Source of the DNA: Actinomycetes bacterium
Lineage (GTDB): Bacteria > Actinomycetota > Actinomycetes > Actinomycetales > Microbacteriaceae
Assembly: GCA_023432305.1 (NCBI GenBank)
Contig: JAEYUT010000084.1
Coordinates: 1 to 18,319 of the forward strand
Length of the DNA: 18,319 nucleotides
Direction: 5' to 3'
The notes beneath the pieces were generated by a model that was given only the letters and a program-made list of their open reading frames with translations, did not search any database and had not been told where the DNA came from. The translations under genes were made by a program, and so were the position numbers. Of the stretch, positions 7,976 through 14,473 are shown piece after piece; position 1 is the stretch's first letter; each line of letters begins with the position of its first letter.

Positions 7976-8319
7976 CTCCTGCCGAGGAGCCGCGACCAGA
8001 AGCCGCGACGCGGGAGGTCGAGTGGTGTCATCGAGAACGCGAGGCGCCCGATCCGCTGCTCGTCGTCGAGCTCCACGAGCACCTCGCCGTCGCTGAGTGT
8101 GAGCGTCAGCACGCGTCCGTTCTCGGTGAGCGAGGCGCCGTCGCGCTCGGCGGCGTAGGCGCGCAGGGCGCCGAGGTGGTCGTCGAGGTCGCCCGCGGCG
8201 AGGCACTCCGAGAGCGCGCGGGCAGTCGCCGATGCGGTGGGAGCGGGCAGCGGATCGCCGGCGCTCTCGTCCCGGTGGATGCGGCGCTCGACGGCGAGGA
8301 TGGGGGACTCGGAGGCCAT
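7972..8319 (-). CDS. Hypothetical cytoplasmic protein (115 aa)
   Basis: A 115-residue protein that I do not recognise. It has no signal peptide or membrane segment. Residues 60-95 (DGASLTENGRVLTLTLSDGEVLVELDDEQRIGRLAFSM) read as a series of short beta strands; the tail is basic (PRRGFWSRLLGRS). The start is supported by a leaderless promoter: TAGCCT (complement of 8326-8331) lies 6 nt before the ATG. The coding frame is favoured by that promoter and by acidic, strand-like composition unlike the Arg/Pro-rich translations of the other frames. Confidence 0.6.
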   Translation of the reverse strand: MASESPILAVERRIHRDESAGDPLPAPTASATARALSECLAAGDLDDHLGALRAYAAERDGASLTENGRVLTLTLSDGEVLVELDDEQRIGRLAFSMTPLDLPRRGFWSRLLGRS

Positions 8320-8325
8320 CCGGCC

Positions 8326-8331
8326 AGGCTA
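8326..8331 (-). promoter_or_regulatory. Leaderless -10 hexamer TAGCCT for the 115-aa protein gene
   Basis: On the minus strand TAGCCT is followed by 6 nt and the ATG at 8319. The hexamer overlaps the last codons of the upstream AlkD-like gene (stop at 8329-8331). Confidence 0.5.
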
Positions 8332-9006
8332 ACGCGCCGCGCCCGCCTCCATCCGCTTCACGATCTCGCCGATCCAGGCGGGGGCGTACGGCGAGGTGCA
8401 GTTCGGGGGAGTGGGGTAGTCCTTGAGCACCCCGAGGCGCTCGCCGATGGCGAGGGCGCGGTCGCGCAGCTGGGGGTGGTGGATGCCGAGGTGGGCGAGG
8501 GTCTTGTTCATCGACCACTGGGTGCGGCTGGGCGCTGTCGCCATCTCCGCCTCGATGGTGTCGAGCAGCGCATCGAGGTCGAGGCCGCCGGGGGAGCGCT
8601 GCACGCGATCGGCGGTGAGCTCCCAGCCGGCGGCGGCGACCTCGTCGGCGGGATCGCCGAGCCACAGCGCCCGCAGACGCTCGGAATCCTGGTGCTTGAT
8701 GGCGAGGTAGTTGGTGAGCCAGTCAAGCACCTTGGGCGCGCGCGCCTCGTGCAGCATCGCGTCGAGCTCCTCGACGCTCCAGTCGCGCGGTGCCGTCAGC
8801 AGGATGCCGAGCAGGCGGGCGGCGGTATCGCCCGTCGCCCACAGCTCCCGGGCGAGCTCAGGGTTGCGCTTCACGCGTTTCGCGATGCCGCGCAGGGCGC
8901 TGAGGTTGACGCCGTGGTCGTCGCCATGTCGCTCGTTGACTGCGCGCATCCGCGGGTCCTCGAGCGCTGCGAGCTCGGCGAGCAGCGCGGGCGCGGTCTC
9001 GGTCAT
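8329..9006 (-). CDS. DNA alkylation repair-like HEAT-repeat protein (AlkD family)
   Basis: A 225-residue, mostly alpha-helical protein of the AlkD-like family (PF08713): NLSALRGIAKRVKRNPELARELWATGDTAARLLGILL (34-70), PKVLDWLTNYLAIKHQDSERLRALWLGDPADEVAAAGWELTADRV (91-135), and a conserved C-terminus with WSMNKTLAHLGIHHPQLRDRALAIGERLGV (164-193) and CTSPYAP (203-209). This subfamily is usually annotated as DNA alkylation repair. However, the WDxxD-like segment with the catalytic Asp of Bacillus AlkD is not apparent (DWLTNY is found there), so glycosylase activity is uncertain. The ATG at 9006 is supported by a TATGCT hexamer 6 nt upstream. The gene ends 10 nt before the start of the next minus-strand gene. 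Confidence 0.75.
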   Translation of the reverse strand: MTETAPALLAELAALEDPRMRAVNERHGDDHGVNLSALRGIAKRVKRNPELARELWATGDTAARLLGILLTAPRDWSVEELDAMLHEARAPKVLDWLTNYLAIKHQDSERLRALWLGDPADEVAAAGWELTADRVQRSPGGLDLDALLDTIEAEMATAPSRTQWSMNKTLAHLGIHHPQLRDRALAIGERLGVLKDYPTPPNCTSPYAPAWIGEIVKRMEAGAAR

Positions 9007-9012
9007 GCGGTG

Positions 9013-9018
9013 AGCATA
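9013..9018 (-). promoter_or_regulatory. Leaderless -10 hexamer TATGCT for the AlkD-like gene
   Basis: TATGCT on the minus strand is followed by 6 nt (caccgc) and the ATG at 9006. No Shine-Dalgarno sequence is present. Confidence 0.55.
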
Positions 9019-9174
9019 CGGGCGGCTCGGCGTGGGTGCCAGGGTGTGGAGCCTGTGCAATTGCCCCCTTGGTGTCGGTGTGACGCTAGGCTTCGGCGCG
9101 AGACGCAGGACGTGGGCGCGGCAAGATTTTGCGATCCGCATATTGATACCCACAGAACGGACCGGAGGCTGCGG

Positions 9175-9591
9175 TTGACGCGTAAGAGCACGGTTGTGTG
9201 GGCTGTGACGGCGGGGGTGCTTGGTCTCGCGGTCGGAGCCGTCACCCGCGGTCTCCTTCCTCCGTTCGTGCTCGATGACCCTTTTTGGCGTCAGTTCTGG
9301 AGTGGTCCGCCCGCGGCAGGGTTGTTTGCGCTCGCCGGTGCGGGGGTTGCATATTTGGCTGCCCACGTCTCTGCTCGTAGAGGAGACTTGGACGAGGAGG
9401 TGGTTGCGATGGCCGTTCAGAAGAAGCGGATGAGCGCTCTCTCCACACGAATCTCTCAGGGCAAGGCGGATCCGATCACCCCTGAGGAGCGACAGATTGT
9501 TGCCGATCTTCGGGCCCGATACGAGAAGCGCGTCGGGCATCAGACCCGAGATGCGAAGCAACCCCGGTCTCACGTCACGCCCACCCGCTGA
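9175..9591 (+). CDS. Small two-helix membrane protein of unknown function
   Basis: A 138-residue protein with two predicted membrane helices (about 7-27, VVWAVTAGVLGLAVGAVTRGL; about 47-66, AAGLFALAGAGVAYLAAHV) and a charged cytoplasmic C-terminal region (68-138), probably helical (QKKRMSALSTRISQGKADPITPEERQIVADLRARYEKR). I do not recognise the family. The start is TTG at 9175, chosen because GGAGG at 9164-9168 lies 6 nt upstream and this codon directly precedes the basic TRKS before the first helix. Codons are less GC-biased than in neighbours (gtt, ttt, ttg, gca), which may indicate weak selection or recent acquisition. The 168 nt upstream include an AT-richer patch near 9124-9150. Confidence 0.65.
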   Translation: MTRKSTVVWAVTAGVLGLAVGAVTRGLLPPFVLDDPFWRQFWSGPPAAGLFALAGAGVAYLAAHVSARRGDLDEEVVAMAVQKKRMSALSTRISQGKADPITPEERQIVADLRARYEKRVGHQTRDAKQPRSHVTPTR

Positions 9592-9634
9592 GCCCCAGGC
9601 CTGCACGCCCGCGGTGGCACGCTTGAGCGGCCGA

Positions 9635-9664
9635 TTGGCGGATTCAGCTTCCCTCAGGTACCGT
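9635..9664 (+). promoter_or_regulatory. Candidate promoter of the rpmB-rpmG-rpsN operon
   Basis: TTGGCG (9635-9640) and TACCGT (9659-9664) are separated by 18 nt, a plausible -35/-10 pair. It would give a leader of about 140 nt before rpmB. That leader contains CCGCA/TGCGG (9677-9690) and a nested hairpin near 9713-9741 (GCTGGG...CCCAGC around GGGC/GCCC). No Zur-type palindrome is visible in this gap. Confidence 0.4.
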
Positions 9665-9808
9665 GGGAGGGTTGACCGCAAGCATGCGGCCTTCTTTGTG
9701 CGCCGCTCGGGCGCTGGGCTCCGGCCCGGATGATCCCCAGCATGGCGTGCCGACAAGTGACCTTGGGTGGGGCGTTCGCCTCACGGTAACCAGATAAGGA
9801 ATGAAACC

Positions 9809-10045
9809 ATGGCAGCTGTGTGCCAGGTGACCGGAGCCGTTCCCGGCTTCGGACACAACATCTCGCACTCGCACCGCCGGACGAAGCGCCGCTTCGACCC
9901 GAACGTGCAGAAGAAGAAGTTCTACGTCCCGTCGCTCCGCCGCACCATCACCCTCAACGTGTCCGCTAAGGGCATCAAGGTGATCGACGCCCGTGGCATC
10001 GAGGCCGTCGTCCAGGACCTCCTCGCGAAGGGTGTGAAGCTCTAA
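9809..10045 (+). CDS. rpmB: 50S ribosomal protein L28 (cysteine-poor type)
   Basis: A 78-residue L28: [32 protein letters not shown]... and [27 protein letters not shown]. It matches the E. coli type (VCQVTG, LRVSAKGMRVIDKKG) and has one Cys, not the CxxC pairs of zinc-binding L28, so it needs no zinc. The ATG at 9809 has AAGGA at 9796-9800, 8 nt upstream. The stop overlaps the L33 start by one base (TAATG). It is the first gene of a three-gene ribosomal operon. Confidence 0.95.
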   Translation: MAAVCQVTGAVPGFGHNISHSHRRTKRRFDPNVQKKKFYVPSLRRTITLNVSAKGIKVIDARGIEAVVQDLLAKGVKL

Positions 10046-10215
10046 TGGCCAAGAAGGCTCAGGACATCCGTCCGATCATCAAGCTCCGCTCGACCGCGGG
10101 CACCGGTTACACCTACGTGACCAAGAAGAACCGTCGCAACGACCCCGACCGTCTCGTGCTCAAGAAGTACGACCCCGTGGTCCGCAAGCACGTCGAATTC
10201 CGCGAGGAGCGTTAA
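10045..10215 (+). CDS. rpmG: 50S ribosomal protein L33 (cysteine-free type)
   Basis: A 56-residue L33 ([21 protein letters not shown]...[30 protein letters not shown]). It contains no cysteine, so it is the zinc-independent (C-minus) form. The ATG shares its A with the L28 stop, giving coupled translation, and AAGGGTG lies just upstream. The S14 gene follows 2 nt after the stop. L33 is a small protein of the large subunit near the E site. Confidence 0.95.
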   Translation: MAKKAQDIRPIIKLRSTAGTGYTYVTKKNRRNDPDRLVLKKYDPVVRKHVEFREER

Positions 10216-10217
10216 GC

Positions 10218-10523
10218 ATGGCCAAGAAGAGCAAGATCGCCAAGAACGAGCAGCGCAAGGTCATCGTCGAGCGCTACGCCGCGAAGCGCCTCGAGCTGAA
10301 GAAGGCGCTCGTCGACCCGAACTCGACCGACGAGCAGCGTGAGGCCGCGCGCCTTGGCCTGCAGAAGCTCCCCCGTGACGCTTCGCCGGTCCGCGTGCGC
10401 AACCGCGACGCCATCGACGGCCGCCCCCGTGGTGTCCTCACCGAGTACGGCATCTCCCGTGTCCGCTTCCGCGACATGGCGCACCGTGGCGAGCTGCCCG
10501 GCGTGACCAAGTCGAGCTGGTAA
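10218..10523 (+). CDS. rpsN: 30S ribosomal protein S14 (long, zinc-independent type)
   Basis: A 101-residue S14 ([64 protein letters not shown]...[24 protein letters not shown]). It is the long form and has no cysteine, in contrast to the about 61-residue zinc-ribbon S14. The ATG at 10218 has GAGGAG at 10204-10209, 8 nt upstream, within the end of the L33 gene. It closes the L28-L33-S14 operon, followed by a strong terminator. In several actinobacteria this C-minus trio is Zur-repressed and replaces zinc-binding copies during zinc starvation. Confidence 0.95.
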   Translation: MAKKSKIAKNEQRKVIVERYAAKRLELKKALVDPNSTDEQREAARLGLQKLPRDASPVRVRNRDAIDGRPRGVLTEYGISRVRFRDMAHRGELPGVTKSSW

Positions 10524-10541
10524 GCACCGCAGAACACGTCA

Positions 10542-10572
10542 GAAGGGCGTCGGCGTCATGCCGGCGCCCTTC
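10542..10572 (+). terminator. Rho-independent-like terminator after rpsN
   Basis: GAAGGGCGTCGGC and GCCGGCGCCCTTC form a 13-bp stem with one G-T mismatch and a 5-nt loop (gtcat), 18 nt after the rpsN stop. The tail gtcgttcc is only mildly T-rich, as is usual in high-GC bacteria. Confidence 0.75.
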
Positions 10573-11020
10573 GTCGTTCCCGGGGAGAGTGGCTGTCCCG
10601 GCGCGATCGCACGCGCGACACGCGCGTGCGGCGAGGTGTTCGCCTGGGGCGATACGGGATCGTCGCGCCCGCGGCACGGGACGGCGCGGGGAATGCTCCA
10701 CCGATACCGGGGCATTTCCGTCCGTGCCCGCGCGGGTGCGTGCCGTTGCGCGGCGTCGTGCGCGCTGGTGACGCGCATGCGGTGGGCGGGTTCTCGAATT
10801 TATCCCGGTCAGACGCCTATTTCGGAATCCAGATCGCGTCGGCGCATCGCTCGCGTCCACGGCCTTGCGTGTCGTGCGCGCGACCACACCTCCGCAGCGG
10901 CCGTGTCCGTGGAGCTCTCGATGCCCTCGTTTGTGGTCGCCGGCACCCGAGACGGCGACCGCCGCCCTCGCGCTCGCCCGCGGCGAAATGCGTCAAAATC
11001 CCTGAAAAGTCGGGGATCCC
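10573..11020. other. Non-coding gap between the ribosomal operon and hup
   Basis: About 450 bases lie between the rpsN terminator and the hup promoter without a credible gene. The open frames across it are Arg/Pro-rich, lack a ribosome binding site and run through the terminator or into hup. The gap has a perfect 10-bp hairpin with a 3-nt loop at 10608-10630, the palindrome GTCG-TGCGCG-CGAC near 10870-10884, and an unusual AT-richer patch at about 10793-10830. It may hold a small RNA or only hup regulatory DNA; I see no known RNA family. Confidence 0.4.
10608..10630. repeat. Perfect 10-bp inverted repeat with 3-nt loop
   Basis: CGCACGCGCG and CGCGCGTGCG are exact reverse complements separated by ACA. 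It lies 35 nt after the rpsN terminator hairpin. It could be a second terminator stem or part of a structured RNA; there is no T-tract. Confidence 0.6.
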
Positions 11021-11029
11021 TGATAGTTT
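11021..11029 (+). promoter_or_regulatory. Candidate extended -10 promoter of hup
   Basis: TGATAGTTT reads as TG-N-TAGTTT, an extended -10 element in one of the few AT-rich stretches of the gap. No good -35 is at the right distance, which fits an extended -10 promoter. It would give a leader of about 90 nt. Confidence 0.35.
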
Positions 11030-11070
11030 CGTGCACGGTTCAGGGGGCGAGAGCTTCAGAACCGCCCCCC

Positions 11071-11089
11071 GCGGCCCCAACTGGGCCGC
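11071..11089 (+). repeat. Hairpin in the hup leader
   Basis: GCGGCCC and GGGCCGC form a perfect 7-bp stem with a 5-nt loop (caact), 24 nt before the hup ribosome binding site. It is followed by an A-rich stretch (cagaaaaac). It could stabilise the mRNA or tune translation. Confidence 0.45.
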
Positions 11090-11125
11090 ATCAGAAAAAC
11101 TAGCTAACGTCCGAGGAGGACAACC

Positions 11126-11410
11126 ATGGCTGACACCCTCAACAAGAGCGACCTCGTCGCCGCCATCGCCGCCGAGACCGGCGAGAGCCAGGCGACCGTC
11201 GGCAAGGTCGTCGACGCGTTCTTCGGCACCGTCGCGGCTCAGGTCGGCAAGGGCACGAAGGTCAGCATCCCCGGCTGGATCTCGTTCGAGAAGACCGCTC
11301 GCGCCGCTCGTGCGGGCCGCAACCCCGCGACCGGTGAGACCATCCAGATCGCCGCGTCGAACGGCGTCAAGGTCTCGGCTGGCAGCAAGCTGAAGGCCGC
11401 CGTCAAGTAA
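11126..11410 (+). CDS. hup: Nucleoid-associated DNA-binding protein HU
   Basis: A 94-residue HU/IHF-family protein (MADTLNKSDLVAAIAAETGESQATVGKVVDAFFGTVAAQVGKGTKVSIPGWISFEKTARAARAGRNPATGETIQIAASNGVKVSAGSKLKAAVK). The N-terminal helices dimerise; GRNPATGETIQIAAS is the DNA-bending beta arm with its intercalating Pro. It has bacterial standard length and lacks the Lys/Ala-rich tail of mycobacterial HupB. The ATG follows a very strong ribosome binding site GAGGAGGA (11113-11120) by 5 nt, in keeping with high expression. It is a single-gene unit with its own promoter and terminator. Confidence 0.95.
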   Translation: MADTLNKSDLVAAIAAETGESQATVGKVVDAFFGTVAAQVGKGTKVSIPGWISFEKTARAARAGRNPATGETIQIAASNGVKVSAGSKLKAAVK

Positions 11411-11424
11411 CGACGACAGACCTC

Positions 11425-11463
11425 GAGGGAGGGCGCTGACCACCGGGTCGGCGCCCTCCCCTC
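11425..11463 (+). terminator. Terminator after hup
   Basis: GAGGGAGGGCGC and GCGCCCTCCCCTC pair with one bulged base; GACC/GGTC extends the stem inward around a small loop. It lies 14 nt after the hup stop and is followed by GTT. Confidence 0.75.
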
Positions 11464-11482
11464 GTTAACAGGTGACGCGGCC

Positions 11483-11488
11483 TAGGCT
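11483..11488 (+). promoter_or_regulatory. Leaderless -10 hexamer TAGGCT for the CopD-CtaG gene
   Basis: TAGGCT is followed by 6 nt (ggatgg) and the GTG at 11495. No Shine-Dalgarno site is present, and the hexamer lies just after the hup terminator. Confidence 0.55.
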
Positions 11489-11494
11489 GGATGG

Positions 11495-13459
11495 GTGCGA
11501 CGCGTAGCGTGGGTCACGACACCCGCAATCCTCCTGCTCGCCGCGTTCGCGGCGGTGCTCGCCGCCCTCGCCATCGGCGGGGGAGCCGACGCCCCGCCGT
11601 TCATCGACCCGGGCGCGGTGGTTCGATACGGCATCCCCATCACGACGGTGTTCGTCGACCTCGGGGCCGCGGGCGCCCTCGGCGCTCTCGTGGTCGCGTG
11701 CTTCGCTCTCACGCCGGGGGAGCGCGCCTATGAGCGCGCCGTCGATGTCGCGGCGGGCGCCGCGGCGGTGTGGACGATCGCCTCGGCCGTGATGGCCTTC
11801 TTCCTGTTCCAGAGCCTGCGCATCGAAGCTCCGACTCTCGATGACGCCTACGGGCAGCAGCTCGGCACCTTCCTCACCGAGGTGTCCGCGGGACGCGCCT
11901 GGCTCACCACAACCCTCGTCGCGGCTGCGGTCACGGCTCTGTGCTTCGCGGTGCGCCACGTCGGCACGCTCGCGTTCGTCGCCGTCGGGGCGGCACTGGG
12001 CCTCATCCCGATCGCGCAGCAGGGCCACGCCGGCGCCACCGCCGACCACAACCTGGCCGTCAGCTCGATCTGGCTGCACCTCGTCTTCGCCGGAGTCTGG
12101 GTGGGCGGACTGCTCACCATCGTGCTCGTGCGCCCTCTGCTGGACGAGGGTCGCCTGCGCACCGTGCTCGCCCGCTACTCGACGGTGGCGCTCGTGTGCT
12201 TCATCGTGGTGGCGTTCTCCGGCTTCGTCTCGGCGTCGATCCGGGTGGGGGCGCTGGATCAGCTCACGAGCGGCTACGGGCTCATTGTGCTCGGCAAGGT
12301 CACCGCGCTTCTCGTGCTGGGGCTCTTCGGTGCCGTGCAGCGCAAGGCCGTCATCGCGCGTGTGCGCGACGCGGCCCCCGGATGGTTCCGTCTGCTTCTG
12401 GTGACCGAGATCGCGTTCATGGGCATCGCGTCCGGTCTCGCCGCAGGTCTTGCGCGCACCGCACCGCCCGTGCCGGAGGTCCCGGCGAGCGATCTCGCCG
12501 ACCCGACCCCCGCAGAGATCCTCACGGGCCGGGCGCTGCCGCCGGAGCTCACCCCCATCCGCTATCTCACCGAGTGGCAGCTCGACCCGCTGTGGCTGCT
12601 TGTGGTGGTGTTCTTCGCGTTCTTCTACGTGGCGGGGGTGTGGCGCCTGCGTCGTCGCGGCGACAGCTGGCCCTGGTACCGCACCGTCATGTGGCTGCTC
12701 GGACTCGCGGTGCTGCTGTGGGTCACCAACGGCGCGCCCGCCCTCTACGGCACGTACCTGTTCTCGACCCACATGCTCGGGCACATGATCCTCACGATGG
12801 CGATCCCGATCCTTCTCGTGCTCGCCGCTCCTGTGACGCTCGCCGCGCGCGCCATCCACCGTCGGGATGACGGCAGCTGGGGCGCCCGAGAGTGGATTCT
12901 GTGGGTGGTTCAGTCGCGCTACATGGGCGTGCTCACCAATCCGATCGTGGCGGCGGTCATCTTCGCGGGGTCCCTGTGGGTGTTCTACTTCACCGACATG
13001 TTCCGCTGGGCGGTGTCGGATCACATCGGGCACGTGTGGATGGTGATCCACTTCCTGCTCTCCGGGTACCTGTTCGCGCTCGTCCTGGTCGGCGTCGATC
13101 CGGTGCAGAAGCGTCCGCCGTACGCCTTCCGGCTGCTGCTGCTGCTGGCCACGATGGCGTTCCACGCGTTCTTCGGGCTCGCGATCATGTCGGACACGGG
13201 CCTCATGCTCGCGGACTGGTTCGGCGCGATGGGTCGCACGTGGGGTCTCGACCCCATGGAGGACCAGCAGTGGGGCGGAGGCATCGCCTGGTCGGTGGGC
13301 GAGATCCCGACGGTGATCCTCGCGATCGTGGTGGCGGTGCAGTGGGCGCGCAGCGATGCACGCGAGGCGAAGCGCCGCGACCGCGCCGCCGAGCGCGATG
13401 GCGACGCCGAGCTGCTGGCCTACAACGCGATGCTCGCGAAGCGCTCCGGCCGCGACTGA
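11495..13459 (+). CDS. Fused copper resistance CopD / cytochrome c oxidase assembly CtaG membrane protein
   Basis: A 654-residue polytopic membrane protein. The N-terminal half is CopD-like, with GHAGATADHNLAVSSIWLHLVFAGVWVGGLLTIVLVRPL (about 177-215), whose His178, His185 and His195 are candidate copper ligands. After a Pro-rich linker near residues 325-365, the C-terminal half is CtaG_Cox11-like (caa3_CtaG): YLFSTHMLGHMILTMAIPILLVLAAPVTL, HIGHVWMVIHFLLSGYLFALVLVGVDP and MAFHAFFGLAIM contain conserved histidines. Such fusions are common in actinobacteria and are thought to bring copper across the membrane for cytochrome oxidase. The start is GTG 11495 with a leaderless promoter. The tail is a long cytoplasmic charged stretch (EAKRRDRAAERDGD). 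It converges on the next gene. Confidence 0.88.
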   Translation: MRRVAWVTTPAILLLAAFAAVLAALAIGGGADAPPFIDPGAVVRYGIPITTVFVDLGAAGALGALVVACFALTPGERAYERAVDVAAGAAAVWTIASAVMAFFLFQSLRIEAPTLDDAYGQQLGTFLTEVSAGRAWLTTTLVAAAVTALCFAVRHVGTLAFVAVGAALGLIPIAQQGHAGATADHNLAVSSIWLHLVFAGVWVGGLLTIVLVRPLLDEGRLRTVLARYSTVALVCFIVVAFSGFVSASIRVGALDQLTSGYGLIVLGKVTALLVLGLFGAVQRKAVIARVRDAAPGWFRLLLVTEIAFMGIASGLAAGLARTAPPVPEVPASDLADPTPAEILTGRALPPELTPIRYLTEWQLDPLWLLVVVFFAFFYVAGVWRLRRRGDSWPWYRTVMWLLGLAVLLWVTNGAPALYGTYLFSTHMLGHMILTMAIPILLVLAAPVTLAARAIHRRDDGSWGAREWILWVVQSRYMGVLTNPIVAAVIFAGSLWVFYFTDMFRWAVSDHIGHVWMVIHFLLSGYLFALVLVGVDPVQKRPPYAFRLLLLLATMAFHAFFGLAIMSDTGLMLADWFGAMGRTWGLDPMEDQQWGGGIAWSVGEIPTVILAIVVAVQWARSDAREAKRRDRAAERDGDAELLAYNAMLAKRSGRD

Positions 13460-13476
13460 GGCGGCGGGGCCCTCAG
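13456..13476. terminator. Compact bidirectional hairpin between convergent genes
   Basis: CTGAGG and CCTCAG form a 6-bp stem with a 9-nt GC-rich loop. The arms include both stop codons (TGA at 13457-13459 and the complement of TCA at 13473-13475). No T-tract is present. Confidence 0.35.
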
Positions 13477-14414
13477 CGAGGGAGCAGCAGCACGCGCTCG
13501 CTGTCGAAGCTGACGTCGTACGCCGCCTCGAACGGCACCTCGCGCTCCTCGATGGCGCGCGATCCGTCGTAGAGGTCCTGCACCTCCACCTCGAGGTGCG
13601 CCGTGCCCGCGAATCGGGCGACGCGCCAGAGTCCGAGCTCGTCGGCCGGTTCGATCGTCACCGACGGCACCGTCGCGATCGACCATGTCGGCTCCGAGAT
13701 GACGCGGTCGGCGACAGCGGTTCCGAATGGGCATCCGACAGGGAACAGCACCGTCTGATCCGCGCATCCGTCCAGCAGCTCGTCGAGAGCGCCGTCGACG
13801 GCATCGCGGAAGCGCTCGGTGGGGCGGATGCTGAGGCTGGCGCTCTCCGAGCGGCGCGCTGCGAGCACATGCACGTCTCGCGCTTCGAGGAAGTCGGACT
13901 CGTGGTCGAGCCGGTAGATGCCGGGGCGGAGCACCGTGAGCTCGATCGTGGACGCGTCGGATGTCACGGGCCGCTCGCCAACGGTGAACCGGGCGTCGCC
14001 GGAGAGCTCGACGCTGACGGTCGTGAGCGGCGGAGCGGCGAAGCCCCAGCGGGGGAACAGCAGGAAGCGCGTGCCGACCTGCTCGATCGCGAGTGTGGTG
14101 CGGGAGCCGAGCCGGTCGGGGTGCGCGCCGAACGCGACCCGCACGAGGTGCACGCCCTCACTCTGCTCCTCACCCAGGATCTCGAACGCGAAGCGCTCGC
14201 CGACGTGCGTGGTGAGGAGGGCCGAGTCGGTGCCTTCGTCGAGCGCGCCGGGGAGCGCGAGCACCTCGTCGATGCGGTCGGCGCTGAGCGCGGTGAGGTA
14301 GTCGCGCACGAATCCGGAGGCCGAGAAGACGGTGGCGCTCGCGAGCGCCACACCGCCGACGACGGACGCGACGACGAGAGCTACGGCTCCTGCCCACGCC
14401 CACGCCATCCGCAT
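13473..14414 (-). CDS. Membrane-anchored extracytoplasmic protein of unknown function
   Basis: A 313-residue protein from ATG 14414 (MRMAWAWAGAVALVVASVVGGVALASATVFSASGFVRDYL). One N-terminal helix (about 4-27) is a signal anchor or uncleaved signal; the rest is soluble, rich in beta strands and probably outside the membrane. FSASGFVRDYLTALSADRIDEVLALPG resembles the helical start of NTF2-like or DUF4878-type extracytoplasmic domains. The pair Cys217/Cys228 in DGCADQTVLFPVGCPFG may form a disulfide. Start codons compete: 14423 (MRTMRM), 14414 and 14408. The ATG at 14414 was chosen because a -10-like CAGAAT (complement of 14422-14427) ends 7 nt upstream; GAGGA (complement of 14417-14421) instead suits 14408. 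The function is not known to me. Confidence 0.6.
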   Translation of the reverse strand: MRMAWAWAGAVALVVASVVGGVALASATVFSASGFVRDYLTALSADRIDEVLALPGALDEGTDSALLTTHVGERFAFEILGEEQSEGVHLVRVAFGAHPDRLGSRTTLAIEQVGTRFLLFPRWGFAAPPLTTVSVELSGDARFTVGERPVTSDASTIELTVLRPGIYRLDHESDFLEARDVHVLAARRSESASLSIRPTERFRDAVDGALDELLDGCADQTVLFPVGCPFGTAVADRVISEPTWSIATVPSVTIEPADELGLWRVARFAGTAHLEVEVQDLYDGSRAIEEREVPFEAAYDVSFDSERVLLLPR

Positions 14415-14461
14415 GGTCCTCATTCTGCCGTGCGCGTCCGGGTGCGCTCAGCTGGCTCGGC

Positions 14462-14467
14462 TAGCCT
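14462..14467 (+). promoter_or_regulatory. Leaderless -10 hexamer TAGCCT for the helicase gene
   Basis: TAGCCT is followed by 6 nt (tctgtg) and the GTG at 14474. The preceding in-frame GTG at 14471 is only 3 nt from the hexamer, too close for transcription to include it. Confidence 0.55.
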
Positions 14468-14473
14468 TCTGTG

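Noticed and set aside
8176..9174. Long upstream extension of the small membrane protein frame
   Set aside because: It would be antisense to the AlkD-like gene. The GGAGG-TTG at 9164-9177 gives a sound start.
10438..10887. Possible 149-aa minus-strand gene overlapping the end of rpsN
   Set aside because: It is antisense to the end of rpsN and its terminator; the composition (Arg, Ala, Thr, Pro) is typical of chance frames in this DNA.
11061..11090. A 6C RNA motif in the hup leader
   Set aside because: One run of six C is present, but the family needs two hairpins each displaying a C-rich loop, and only one ordinary GC stem is seen.
10558..11103. Possible 181-aa gene between rpsN and hup
   Set aside because: It starts inside the rpsN terminator, runs through the hup promoter and leader, has no ribosome binding site, and is Arg/Ala-rich without any domain.
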